Of a stretch of 34,473 bases of DNA, positions 25,402 to 33,105 are shown one piece after another. The notes under the pieces were generated by a model. That model was not told the DNA's origin. It saw only the letters and a program-made list of their open reading frames with translations, and made no database searches. The DNA comes from Okeania sp. SIO2C9. GTDB taxonomy: Bacteria; Cyanobacteriota; Cyanobacteriia; Cyanobacteriales; Microcoleaceae. A program made the translations under genes and the position numbers. Numbering within the stretch: the stretch's first letter is position 1; every line of letters starts with the position of its first letter. Location of the stretch: positions 1 to 34,473 of the forward strand of contig NZ_JAAHGO010000008.1 in assembly GCF_010672455.1 (NCBI RefSeq), written 5' to 3'.

Positions 25402-25562
25402 ATGACTCTGTGTTCAATCCTTTGAGCAATACTCTGGGCGATCCTGTGGGCGCGGTTGTGAACTTCGCTATTTTAGGGGATGTATACGGAGCAATTACCG
25501 GATCTGCCTTGGTTTGGCTGCTGCGACAACCAGGCAATTCTGCCATAAACAATAAAAATTGA
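25402..25562 (+). pseudogene. Out-of-frame continuation of the vWA-like membrane protein
   Basis: In the frame reached by adding one T to the T-run, the sequence reads NFAILGDVYGAITGSALVWL, then LRQPGNSAINNKN and TGA at 25560-25562. GAITGSALVWLLR parallels GAIGAVIGLTQWLVLR of the upstream repeats, so this is a third, diverged membrane unit. It is either separated by a 1-base deletion or reached by slippage on the T-run. Confidence 0.65.
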
Positions 25563-25671
25563 TATACTCCCCGACGTAAACCCATGGAGATTTTCACTTA
25601 TATCAAGTCTCATTAAGGTTTGAAACCTCTCAATAGTTTTGTTGCATGAAAGTAGCGATCGAACATCCGTT
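25563..25671. other. Spacer before the repeat array
   Basis: No gene. ATACTCCCCGACG at 25564-25576 resembles the IS200/IS605-like end near 8207. The rest has no recognisable feature. Confidence 0.3.
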
Positions 25672-26886
25672 CCGCGAGAGCGAACGCTGATTTTTCCTTT
25701 GATTGATTTTGATTTATCTATTGGACAATAGTTACAACAGTTTTCGCGAACGTTGATTTTTCCTTTGATTGATGTTGATTTATCTATTGGACAATAGTTA
25801 CAGCAGTTTTCGCGAACGTTGATTTTTCCTTTGATTAATTTTGATTTATCTATTGGACAATAGTTACGGCAGTTTCCGCGATCGCTCTCTTTTGCGAGAT
25901 TGATTTTGATTTATCTATTGGACAATAGTTACAACAGTTTTCGCGATCGCTCTCTTTTGCGAGATTGATTTTGATTTATCTATTGGACAATAGTTACAAC
26001 AGTTTTCGCGAGCGCTAATTTTTCCCAGATTGATTTTGATTTATCTATTGGACAATAGTTACAACAGTTTTCGCGATCGCTCTCTTTTGCGAGATTGATT
26101 TTGATTTATCTATTGGACAATAGTTACAACAGTTTTCGCGATCGCTCTCTTTTGCGAGATTGATTTTGATTTATCTATTGGACAATAGTGACAGAAGTGT
26201 TCGCGAACGCTAATTTTTCCCAGATTGATTTTGATTTATCTATTGGACAATAGTGACAGAAGTGTTCGCGAACGCTAATTTTTCCTTTGATTGATGTTGA
26301 TTTATCTATTGAACAATAGTGACAGAAGTGTTCGCGAACGCTAATTTTTCCTTTGATTGATGTTGATTTATCTATTGGACAATAGTTACAGAAGTATTCG
26401 CGAACGCTCTCTTTTCCCTGGTTGATTTTGATTTATCTATTGGACAATAGTTACAACAGTTTTCGCCAGCGCTAATTTTTCCTTTGATTGATGTTGATTT
26501 ATCTATTGGACAATAGTTACAGAAGTGTTCACGAACGCTGATTTTTCCTTTGATTGATTTTGATTTATCTATCGCAAATTGACCTTGAAACCACCATTTG
26601 TAGGGGCAAATGGCATTCGCCCTCGCTATATGTAGAGTCTCTGCGTAAGTCCTGGTTTATTTATCTATTGGACAATAGTTACAGCAGTTGTTGCGATCGC
26701 TGATTTTTCCTTTGATTGATGTTTATTTATCTATTGAACAATAGTTAAAGCAGTTTTCACGATCGCTGATTTTTCCTTTGATTGATGTTTATTTATCTAT
26801 TGAACAATAGTTACAGAAGTTCTCGCGAACGCTGATTTTTCCTTTGATTAATGTTTATTTATCTATTGGACAATAGTTACGGCAGT
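25672..26886. repeat. Array of about 18 tandem 65-66-bp repeats with CTATTG-GR-CAATAG core
   Basis: The core CTATTGGACAATAG (or with GA to AA) occurs 17 times by hand count, the first at 25718-25731 and then every 65 or 66 bases (25784, 25850, 25915, 25980, 26045 and so on). Around it TTTATCTATTG...TAGTTACA is nearly invariant. The other half of the unit varies among a few forms: CGCGATCGCTCTCTTTTGCG, CGCGAACGCTAATTTTTCC and CGAACGCTGATTTTTCC. The core is a perfect 6+2+6 dyad. One unit is interrupted by a transposon-like fragment at 26573-26655. No protein is encoded. Confidence 0.9.
26573..26655. mobile_element. Truncated MITE (TGCGTAAGTCCTG family) inside the array
   Basis: CTTGAAA..., GTAGGGGCAAATGGCATT and the right end TGCGTAAGTCCTG match the element at 7598-7712. 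The left terminal repeat is missing. It splits a repeat unit after TTTATCTAT, and the array resumes directly after it, so insertion came after the array formed. Confidence 0.65.
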
Positions 26887-26932
26887 TGATGTCTATTCTA
26901 TAATGAAATAGTAAATCAACCCAAATTTTGAA

Positions 26933-27436
26933 ATGTCTGCATCTTTACCCCAAGGTTTTCCTCAACCTACTGAGGCAAATATCATCGAAGTTAAAGAATA
27001 TCCCCAATATCGCGCTGTCACCTACACCCATACAGGTGATTCCCGGATGGCAACCAGAGCAGCTTTCGACCCACTATATCAACATATCAGCAGTAATCAA
27101 ATTGCCATGACAACCCCTGTGGAAGCACGTTATGTCAAAGAAGGCGAAGAAACAGAAGTATCTTTTCTCTATTCAACTCCAGACATGACTCCCCAGAAAA
27201 TTGATTCTCAGGTGATGGTGAGAGATACTTTGCCGATGACGGTTGTGAGTATTGGGGTACAGGGTGCTTATAGTTGGGAGAGCTACGAACAAAATTTGCA
27301 AAAGCTGAAAGAATGGTTAGTGCAACACCCAGAATATGAAGTTGTAAGTCCGCCAAGACGGTTGTTGTATAATTCACCAATGACACCGGAAGATTTGAAA
27401 CGGAGTGAGGTGCAGATTGAAATTAGGTTGAAGTGA
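26933..27436 (+). CDS. SOUL-family haem-binding protein
   Basis: This 167-residue protein has the SOUL/HBP architecture: IIEVKEYPQYRAVTYTHTGD near the start, IAMTTPVEARY in the middle and a C-terminal beta-rich half ending EVQIEIRLK. Family members bind haem or other tetrapyrroles; in phototrophs they may buffer pigments or their breakdown products. No signal peptide is present, so it is cytosolic. The ribosome-binding site is weak. It stands alone after the repeat array, with no operon partner. Confidence 0.85.
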   Translation: MSASLPQGFPQPTEANIIEVKEYPQYRAVTYTHTGDSRMATRAAFDPLYQHISSNQIAMTTPVEARYVKEGEETEVSFLYSTPDMTPQKIDSQVMVRDTLPMTVVSIGVQGAYSWESYEQNLQKLKEWLVQHPEYEVVSPPRRLLYNSPMTPEDLKRSEVQIEIRLK

Positions 27437-28185
27437 TACAGCAGAAGGCAGAAGGCAGAAGTTTTTTTATAACTGATTATACGAACATGATATAACACAC
27501 TATCCAAAAGCGGTGTTGCTGATTATGGGTATGATTTTGCCCCCCTCGCCCCCCAAAATTGGGGGGAATAAAACTCTAAAAGTCCCCCTTTATTAATCCC
27601 CCTCCCGTCCCCCGCAGGATCGGGGGAAGCCAAAGGATGCTACGCTTTGTATTTAATGGGGGATGTGCGGGGGCTTGACCAGAACCAAACAATCGCGCAT
27701 TCATACTTCAATTCAACAATGCCCCAAAAGCAAGCGGTGCGTGATTTTCTTCTTTCTTCTGCTAAAGCTTAAAACTTAGACAACGCAGGATTTTTGCTTC
27801 TTCCTTCTTCCCTCTTCCTTCTTCCTTAAAGTTGTTTAATACTGAATTTTGCCCCCCTAGCCCCCCAATTCTGGGGGGAACAAGAATCCATTAGCTGGTA
27901 AAAGTCCCCCAATGCAAGGGGGATGCGCGGGGGCTTTGATGTAGCAAGTGAGACTTCTCAGACAACCTCTAAACACAATGTAGACAGTGGGATATTAAAC
28001 CTAAAAGAAAAAAATAATACTAATTTTGTCAAAAACAGTGTGACAAAACTGTGTTGACAGAGAATAAGGAATAGGAAAATTCCCATAATTTTAGGAGCTT
28101 GTAAATAATGAATGAATGGGCATCTTTTCCCTCTTCCCTCTTCCTTCTTCCTTCTTCCTTCTTCCTTCTTCCTTCTGCTATAAAA
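27437..28185. other. Gene-free region rich in G/C hairpins and pyrimidine repeats
   Basis: GCAGAAG repeats lie at 27440-27462. Two related hairpin elements occur: CCCCCC-AAAATT-GGGGGG (27549-27566) and CCCCCC-AATTCT-GGGGGG (27861-27878), each followed by AAAGTCCCCC and ending in GCGGGGGCTT. CTTCTTC/CTTCC microsatellites lie at 27796-27827 and 28128-28172. I see no gene. Confidence 0.5.
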
Positions 28186-28602
28186 TTATTCTCCACTAAT
28201 ATGAATTACTAAATCTCGACAATGACTACGTTTGCGATGTTCCCAAACATAAATTCCTTGCCAAGTACCTAATACTAATCTGCCATTATTAATCGGAATT
28301 TGTTCTGAAGTATGAGTTAAAACACTGCGAATATGAGCAGGCATATCATCAGGACCTTCAGCGCTATGAATATAATGATAACCTTCTGGTACCAATTTCG
28401 AGATAAAGTTTTCCAAATCAACTAATACATCTGGATCGGCATTTTCTTGAATTATTAAACTAGCGGAAGTGTGCCGTAAAAATAGATTACATAAACCTGT
28501 TTTCACCCCTGATTTGGCGACACTTTCTTGCACTTTAGAAGTTATTTTCAACAGCGACTTGCCTGAGGTGTTTATTTGGAGTAATTGTTGATAGTGAGTC
28601 AT
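28186..28602 (-). CDS. yjbQ: YjbQ / UPF0047 family protein (secondary thiamine-phosphate synthase)
   Basis: This 138-residue protein has the UPF0047 signatures LFLRHTSASLIIQENADPDV (40-59), GPDDMPAHIRS (83-93), and GTWQGIYVWEHR (112-123). The conserved His residues (44, 90, 122) probably bind metal. Family proteins can replace thiamine-phosphate synthase weakly, but their main role is unclear. It is full length and stands alone. CAGTTAT heptamer repeats (28610-28660) lie directly upstream, so the promoter may be within or beyond them. Confidence 0.9.
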   Translation of the reverse strand: MTHYQQLLQINTSGKSLLKITSKVQESVAKSGVKTGLCNLFLRHTSASLIIQENADPDVLVDLENFISKLVPEGYHYIHSAEGPDDMPAHIRSVLTHTSEQIPINNGRLVLGTWQGIYVWEHRKRSHCRDLVIHISGE

Positions 28603-28609
28603 TTCAATT

Positions 28610-28660
28610 ATCAGTTATCAGTTATCAGTTATCAGTTATCAGTTATCAGTTATCAGTTAC
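28610..28660. repeat. CAGTTAT heptamer tandem repeat
   Basis: About seven direct copies of the 7-mer CAGTTAT occur. The same motif is found at 19841-19872 and, as CAGTCAT, at 4925-4941. It is simple sequence with copy number prone to change. Confidence 0.8.
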
Positions 28661-28703
28661 TACCGCTCCTCCTTTTTTCAAGATTTACTCCTTATTCCTT
28701 ACT

Positions 28704-30353
28704 TTAATGTAAAGGTTTTAAAAATATTGGAATAGGTTTATCGTCACTCAGTGTTACATGATTAACCACCCTAAGTTCAATATTTGCATCCTCAAAAGCT
28801 TCTTTAATCATTATACCTAAAACTTTCTGAATCGTGAAATGTTTTCCTGGTTTAACTTCTGTAACTATTTCGATTAATATGTGATTTTCAGCAAATTCTT
28901 CTACTCCTTCTATTGTTGTTGGTTCAATTATGTCTTCCGAATAATTCTCTAGCAACTTTTTTCCAACTTTCTCTATAATTTCAGAGACTTGACTAATCTT
29001 AACTTGATAAGGAATTTTTAGCATAACCACTGCACTACTATAGCTAGAGTGATTAACTATATCCTTAACATCACGATTATGGATAATATAATTTTTATCT
29101 CCACCATTAATGCGAGTTGTTCTTAATTCTATTCCCGTGACAAAACCACTTACGCCATTTATCTCTACAAAATCTCCTACCAAATAGTAACTTTCAAACA
29201 AAATAAAGAAACCTGCAACTATATCTTCAACCAGACTTTGTGCTCCCATTCCAATTGTTAAACCTAAAATACCTACACCTGCTAAAATAGGAGTCGGGTC
29301 AATTTTAATAGTATAAAGAATTGCTATCCCTGTGCCAAAGTAAATCAGGTATTTAATACAACTTTGAAATAAAGGTAAAAATGTCTGTCGTCTCTGTTTA
29401 GATATATCATCTTTATCGCCCTCACGCAGTAGAACTTCTTCTAGTAACAGTTGACCAATTTCTTGAACAACACGACTCATAAATATAATCCCAATTATTT
29501 GCAAAAATAAAGGACCATAAGGAGCTAAACCAGCAATAAAATCAACTTTTTGAATAGATAAAGTAGCTGTAGTAATATAGATTGCATATTCAAGACATCT
29601 TTTGGCAAGAGGAATTAATTTACTTAGGCGATCGTAGACCCGCAAAATATTTCTTTTATCGGAATATTTCTTGCTAAGACCATCTAAGGTATCAATAACT
29701 GTTGTATTAGCTTTAATAAATAGTAATCCTGTAATAATAATCATATAAACCTGCAAACTTATATACAAATATTTGATAATTACTGCTGGAAATACAATTA
29801 TTTGAGCTGATATAGTCACATATAACAGCCAAATAATATTATTAAAGTTGCTCTTGAAAAATTCAAATAAATTGTCAATACTGGCGTCATTTGCAGTGAT
29901 TTGATCGACGTTTTTTGCCCACTCTTTTGACCAGATTATAAATTTATTTATATATGGAATACTCCATTTAGTTAAAATTAGTATGCCTAAGATTTTGAGT
30001 ACTCTAATTCCTATAGCTAGCAGGTAATCAAAGGAAATACTTTTAATCAAAGAAAGTTGATATTCGATTAAATTTTTTCCTTGATAAATAAGCCATCCAT
30101 TAACCCCAGCAATTAATAGACATAATAGTAAGCAACTTATAGTTAATAATATCTGAATATTTCGGTATATAACTTCAACATCTTTTTTCTTTTTTTTAAT
30201 TGATGATACTTTAATTAATTGTTGATATGCTCTGTTTACAAAAAATTTGATTACTACAAATAGACATATTATAAATAGGATTTCAACTCCCATTGCAATG
30301 ATGCTGTTAATGTCAATTTCAATGAAGTTGTTAATATTAATTTTAGGGGTCAT
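28704..30353 (-). CDS. MscS-family mechanosensitive channel with extended membrane domain
   Basis: I take the ATG at 30353 (549 residues) because AGGAA lies 8 bases upstream; a longer frame to 30410 lacks a ribosome-binding site. Several predicted membrane helices in the first 340 residues precede the MscS core: LAGVGILGLTIGMGAQSLVE is the pore helix, followed by GDFVEINGVSGFVTGIELR of the beta domain and a C-terminal alpha/beta domain. It should gate on membrane tension to release solutes, or serve one of the specialised roles of large MscS homologues. It is alone in its transcription unit. Confidence 0.88.
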   Translation of the reverse strand: MTPKININNFIEIDINSIIAMGVEILFIICLFVVIKFFVNRAYQQLIKVSSIKKKKKDVEVIYRNIQILLTISCLLLCLLIAGVNGWLIYQGKNLIEYQLSLIKSISFDYLLAIGIRVLKILGILILTKWSIPYINKFIIWSKEWAKNVDQITANDASIDNLFEFFKSNFNNIIWLLYVTISAQIIVFPAVIIKYLYISLQVYMIIITGLLFIKANTTVIDTLDGLSKKYSDKRNILRVYDRLSKLIPLAKRCLEYAIYITTATLSIQKVDFIAGLAPYGPLFLQIIGIIFMSRVVQEIGQLLLEEVLLREGDKDDISKQRRQTFLPLFQSCIKYLIYFGTGIAILYTIKIDPTPILAGVGILGLTIGMGAQSLVEDIVAGFFILFESYYLVGDFVEINGVSGFVTGIELRTTRINGGDKNYIIHNRDVKDIVNHSSYSSAVVMLKIPYQVKISQVSEIIEKVGKKLLENYSEDIIEPTTIEGVEEFAENHILIEIVTEVKPGKHFTIQKVLGIMIKEAFEDANIELRVVNHVTLSDDKPIPIFLKPLH

Positions 30354-30702
30354 AATTGTTTTCCTGGATATAGATTGTGCAGTAATTAGAAAGTTGAAAG
30401 AATTATTCATTACTAATTAGGGTTTGCGCTTCACTAGTCTTTGAGTAGGGGTAGGAGACAGGAGACAACCCACCCCTCGCCCCTCCCCCGACCGTGGAGG
30501 GGGAGACAGGAGAAATGGGAATGAACGAGAAGGTAGAAGTAAGAATTGTCCCAAGATTGTTCTGCCCAACTATGCGCCTAAAATACGCTCCTTTTTGAGT
30601 GTTGAAGAAATAATATTTCCTGATATTCAATTCCGTAACGGTGTTAACCAGAGGTAATTATCAATTATCCATTATCAATTATCAATTAATGAACTGCCTT
30701 CT
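30354..30702. other. Spacer with repeats, no convincing gene
   Basis: It contains GGAGACAGGAG repeats and CCCCTCGCCCCTCCCCCGAC paired with GGAGGGGGAGAC (about 30456-30513), then ATTATCAATTATC-type repeats (30656-30690). An open frame across 30403-30630 is repeat-derived and has no ribosome-binding site. Confidence 0.4.
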
Positions 30703-31806
30703 TCAATGTAAATATTCTACAACTGCTTTAGCGATCGCTTCACTGCCATTCTTATCTAATTTTTCAGATTTACGGGGTGGTTGTAGGGGTTGTTTGAGAA
30801 ATCCCCAATCACTTTCAAAAAATTCTGTTGGAGGTAAAATTTGATGATAACTATAATCTTGAATACCTTCTAATAATAATTTTGATTCAGCAAAACCTTC
30901 TCTGATTAATGACACAACAGGTGTCTCTAATTTTAAGGCTTCAGCAAATGTGCTATATCCTGGTTTGGAAATAATTCTGCCACATATTGGCATGAAATCT
31001 ACAGGTCGAATATTGAGTAATTGTGTGTGATTTTTATCTAATTTATTTCTGACATTTATGAGGTTGGGAAGCTCTGGAGCGTTACTATCAAAAGTAATAA
31101 ATTGCCAGTCAGGAAAACGAGATATATTTTGATAGGGAATTTGTGCTAAACCTAAACCACCAAAAGTCAGTAAAACAGTTTTTTCTTTGTCTGTACAAAT
31201 ACCAAACTTTGCTTTAATTTCTTCAGGTTGATAATGTGGAGTGCCCCCAGTTAATCCCACATCAAAAACATTAGGAAAAGCACTCATAGCTTCGTGGAGT
31301 GGGAGACGAAATAAACGGTCACATTGCCCAAAACATTCTCCTATCCAATCAGCAATTTCCACAAATTCACCACCCCAAGGACGATAAATAAAATCCCAAC
31401 CAAAATTATTCAACATCCAACAAGGAATATCGGCAGCTTGAGCAATTTTAGCAGCAAGTGGCGGGATATCTGCTAATAATAAATCTACTCGATTTTGTTT
31501 AATAAAATTTACTTCTCCAGCAATAATTGACCGTTCTTTACTCCGAATTTCTTTCAATTTTTCTATGGTAGTTTGTTTATCCATAGTGATACTATCTGAT
31601 TGAATAACTCCCACATCAAAAGCACGGGGACGATAAATAAAATCCCCAGAAATATAAGATTCTAATAACCAACGGGGAGCAGTTGTCACCATAATTAATA
31701 AAACATCTGGACACATTTTTTGCACCAGATTAGCAACTGATGATATGGGTACAGCATGACCAAATCCATGGTTAGTAATAGCAATATATAATGTAGGTCG
31801 AGACAT
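30703..31806 (-). CDS. GT-B-type glycosyltransferase-like protein
   Basis: This 367-residue protein starts MSRPTLYIAITNHGFGHAVP. The Gly-rich NHGFGH loop and the C-terminal KPGYSTFAEALKLETPVVSL are the two halves of a MurG/GT28-like GT-B fold, with donor-sugar binding expected in the latter. LLTFGGLG begins the second Rossmann domain. It has no signal peptide and is cytosolic or peripheral. The acceptor is unknown and no cell-wall or polysaccharide genes lie beside it. Confidence 0.75.
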   Translation of the reverse strand: MSRPTLYIAITNHGFGHAVPISSVANLVQKMCPDVLLIMVTTAPRWLLESYISGDFIYRPRAFDVGVIQSDSITMDKQTTIEKLKEIRSKERSIIAGEVNFIKQNRVDLLLADIPPLAAKIAQAADIPCWMLNNFGWDFIYRPWGGEFVEIADWIGECFGQCDRLFRLPLHEAMSAFPNVFDVGLTGGTPHYQPEEIKAKFGICTDKEKTVLLTFGGLGLAQIPYQNISRFPDWQFITFDSNAPELPNLINVRNKLDKNHTQLLNIRPVDFMPICGRIISKPGYSTFAEALKLETPVVSLIREGFAESKLLLEGIQDYSYHQILPPTEFFESDWGFLKQPLQPPRKSEKLDKNGSEAIAKAVVEYLH

Positions 31807-31887
31807 GGGAATTTTTTAATTAAAGATTAATAATATCCTATAATAAGTTTCAACAGTAGTCATTAGACCTCTCCGGAAAAGAGGGAG

Positions 31888-32130
31888 TAAACATTCAGCC
31901 GTCAGCTATTAGCTAGCCTCTTGCAGAGGAACTGCGGACTTCAGCTATTAATTTTGGAGAAGGTAAAAGCAACCTTTGAAATTGAGAAAGAGTAAAAATT
32001 GACTGCCAAAGTCCCATTTCTAAACCTGAGAAGTAATTATTTATTACTAATTGCTGTTAACGTAGTTCCTCCGGAGGAGGCTAGCTGACTGCTAATAGCT
32101 GTTTGCGCAGCATTCCGGGGGAAATGCTTA
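31888..32130. repeat. Dispersed inverted-repeat element, copy B
   Basis: It shares GTCAGCTA..GCTAGCC, TCCTCCGGAGGAGG and GCTAATAGCTGTTTGC with the element at 9675-9900, and ends GGGGGAAATGCTTA. The left arm is damaged (ACATTCAGCC in place of the full terminal repeat). GAGGGAGTA occurs just outside both ends and might be a target duplication. Confidence 0.5.
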
Positions 32131-32395
32131 CAGAGGGAGTAGGGAGTAGGTAGGGACTTTGGATGCAACGTTTCTACAGAGTAGGCGGAAAGAATTGATG
32201 ATTTTTTCGCGATAATTGATTTTCTTTTTGATTATCACCAGATGTCTATTAGTAAGATGCTCATAAAAAATTAAATATTTTATAATTAGAGCGTTCTTCA
32301 ACTAAAATATTACCAGTTATGTTATAATGCCTAAAAAGTATATTTGTTTTGTAAGATAAATTTTGATTAATTAGTGATCAAAAAAGTTTTTGTTT

Positions 32396-32448
32396 GTAGT
32401 AGGGCTTTAGTCCTAATATAGGTATCTCACGGGCTAAAGCCCTACTAC
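32396..32448. repeat. 53-bp inverted-repeat hairpin
   Basis: GTAGTAGGGCTTTAG (32396-32410) and CTAAAGCCCTACTAC (32434-32448) are perfect 15-bp inverted arms around a 23-base loop. It is non-coding and of the small palindromic repeat type common in cyanobacterial spacers. Confidence 0.75.
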
Positions 32449-32524
32449 GAGCTGTAATTATAACTATTCAACCAGACATGATATAATAATTCACACTCAT
32501 CAAGATAAAAAAACTACTTTAAAA

Positions 32525-32854
32525 ATGTTGTCTAATCATCCAGAAAAAATAAATTTTGACGCAGAAAATAACCAATATTTAGATAGTAAAACTACTACAC
32601 AACTGATGGATTTATCTTGTCTAGAGATCCAAAGTTCAGCAATTATTAAAAGAATTGAAATAGATACTTATGGTGAAGTATTAGTGAAACGTTTTAAAGC
32701 TATGGGAGTTGTGCCAGAAAAACAAATAATGGTATTACGAAAAAGTTGCTTTGGCGGACCACTTCATATCAGAGTAGGCATGAGTACAGAATTAGCAATT
32801 AGGAGAGAAGAAGCAAAAACAATTTTTGTTCAAGTGTTGCATAGTGACGAATGA
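32525..32854 (+). CDS. feoA: FeoA-family protein
   Basis: This 109-residue protein carries a FeoA (SH3-like) domain in its C-terminal 75 residues: VLVKRFKAMGVVPEKQIMVL and GGPLHIRVGMSTELAIRREE are typical. The N-terminal 30 residues are an extra hydrophilic extension. FeoA is a small cytosolic partner of the ferrous iron transporter FeoB. No feoB follows; the next gene is on the other strand, so it is either a solitary feoA or its partner is elsewhere. The ribosome-binding site is weak. A TATAAT lies 38 bases upstream. Confidence 0.85.
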   Translation: MLSNHPEKINFDAENNQYLDSKTTTQLMDLSCLEIQSSAIIKRIEIDTYGEVLVKRFKAMGVVPEKQIMVLRKSCFGGPLHIRVGMSTELAIRREEAKTIFVQVLHSDE

Positions 32855-32933
32855 TTTGAAATTTTTGATGAACAGAATTTTGGATTTGAGAATTGCCAGA
32901 ATGAAAGATACGATCAGGGGTTCTATATAAATC

Positions 32934-32960
32934 AAAAAGGGCAGCCATAAAATGCTACCC
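32934..32960 (-). terminator. Terminator of the LamG-domain gene
   Basis: On the minus strand GGGTAGC and GCTGCCC form a hairpin with one internal mismatch and loop ATTTTATG, followed by TTTTT. It lies about 145 bases past the LamG gene stop. Confidence 0.55.
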
Positions 32961-33039
32961 CAAAAAATTCTATCAGAGACTGTTTTATATCATGTCTCAT
33001 TAAATAACTGTAATAAACAATCTTTACCCAACCTGGTAG

Positions 33040-33059
33040 GGACGTTGCATGCAACGTCC
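33040..33059. repeat. 20-bp perfect palindrome GGACGTTGCA/TGCAACGTCC
   Basis: A perfect dyad with no loop lies 46 bases past the LamG gene stop. A related GGATGCAACGT occurs near 32160. It could be a transposon-derived palindrome or part of transcript end formation. Confidence 0.6.
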
Positions 33060-33105
33060 TTACATTGCGGTTAATTAATGTTACTTGATATTAGACTACA
33101 GCTCT

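Larger units (their letters stand above)
31807..32524. other. Intergenic region with two repeat elements
   Basis: It holds the dispersed element copy B (31888-32130), a TAGGGAGTAGG-like run (32137-32154) and a long-armed hairpin at 32396-32448. A TATAAT at 32482-32487, within CATGATATAATAAT, is a possible -10 for the gene at 32525. No gene is seen. Confidence 0.4.

Noticed and set aside
25672-26886. CRISPR array
   Set aside because: The supposed spacers are a few near-identical variants, the period is 65-66 bp with most of the unit conserved, and no cas gene is near. It is a plain tandem repeat array.
30354-30630. 75-residue minus-strand frame and the longer MscS start
   Set aside because: The frame crosses repeat-rich DNA with no ribosome-binding site. 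The MscS start at 30353 has AGGAA upstream.
32525-32854. Ferrous iron uptake operon
   Set aside because: Only a FeoA-type gene is present; no feoB or feoC follows in the window.
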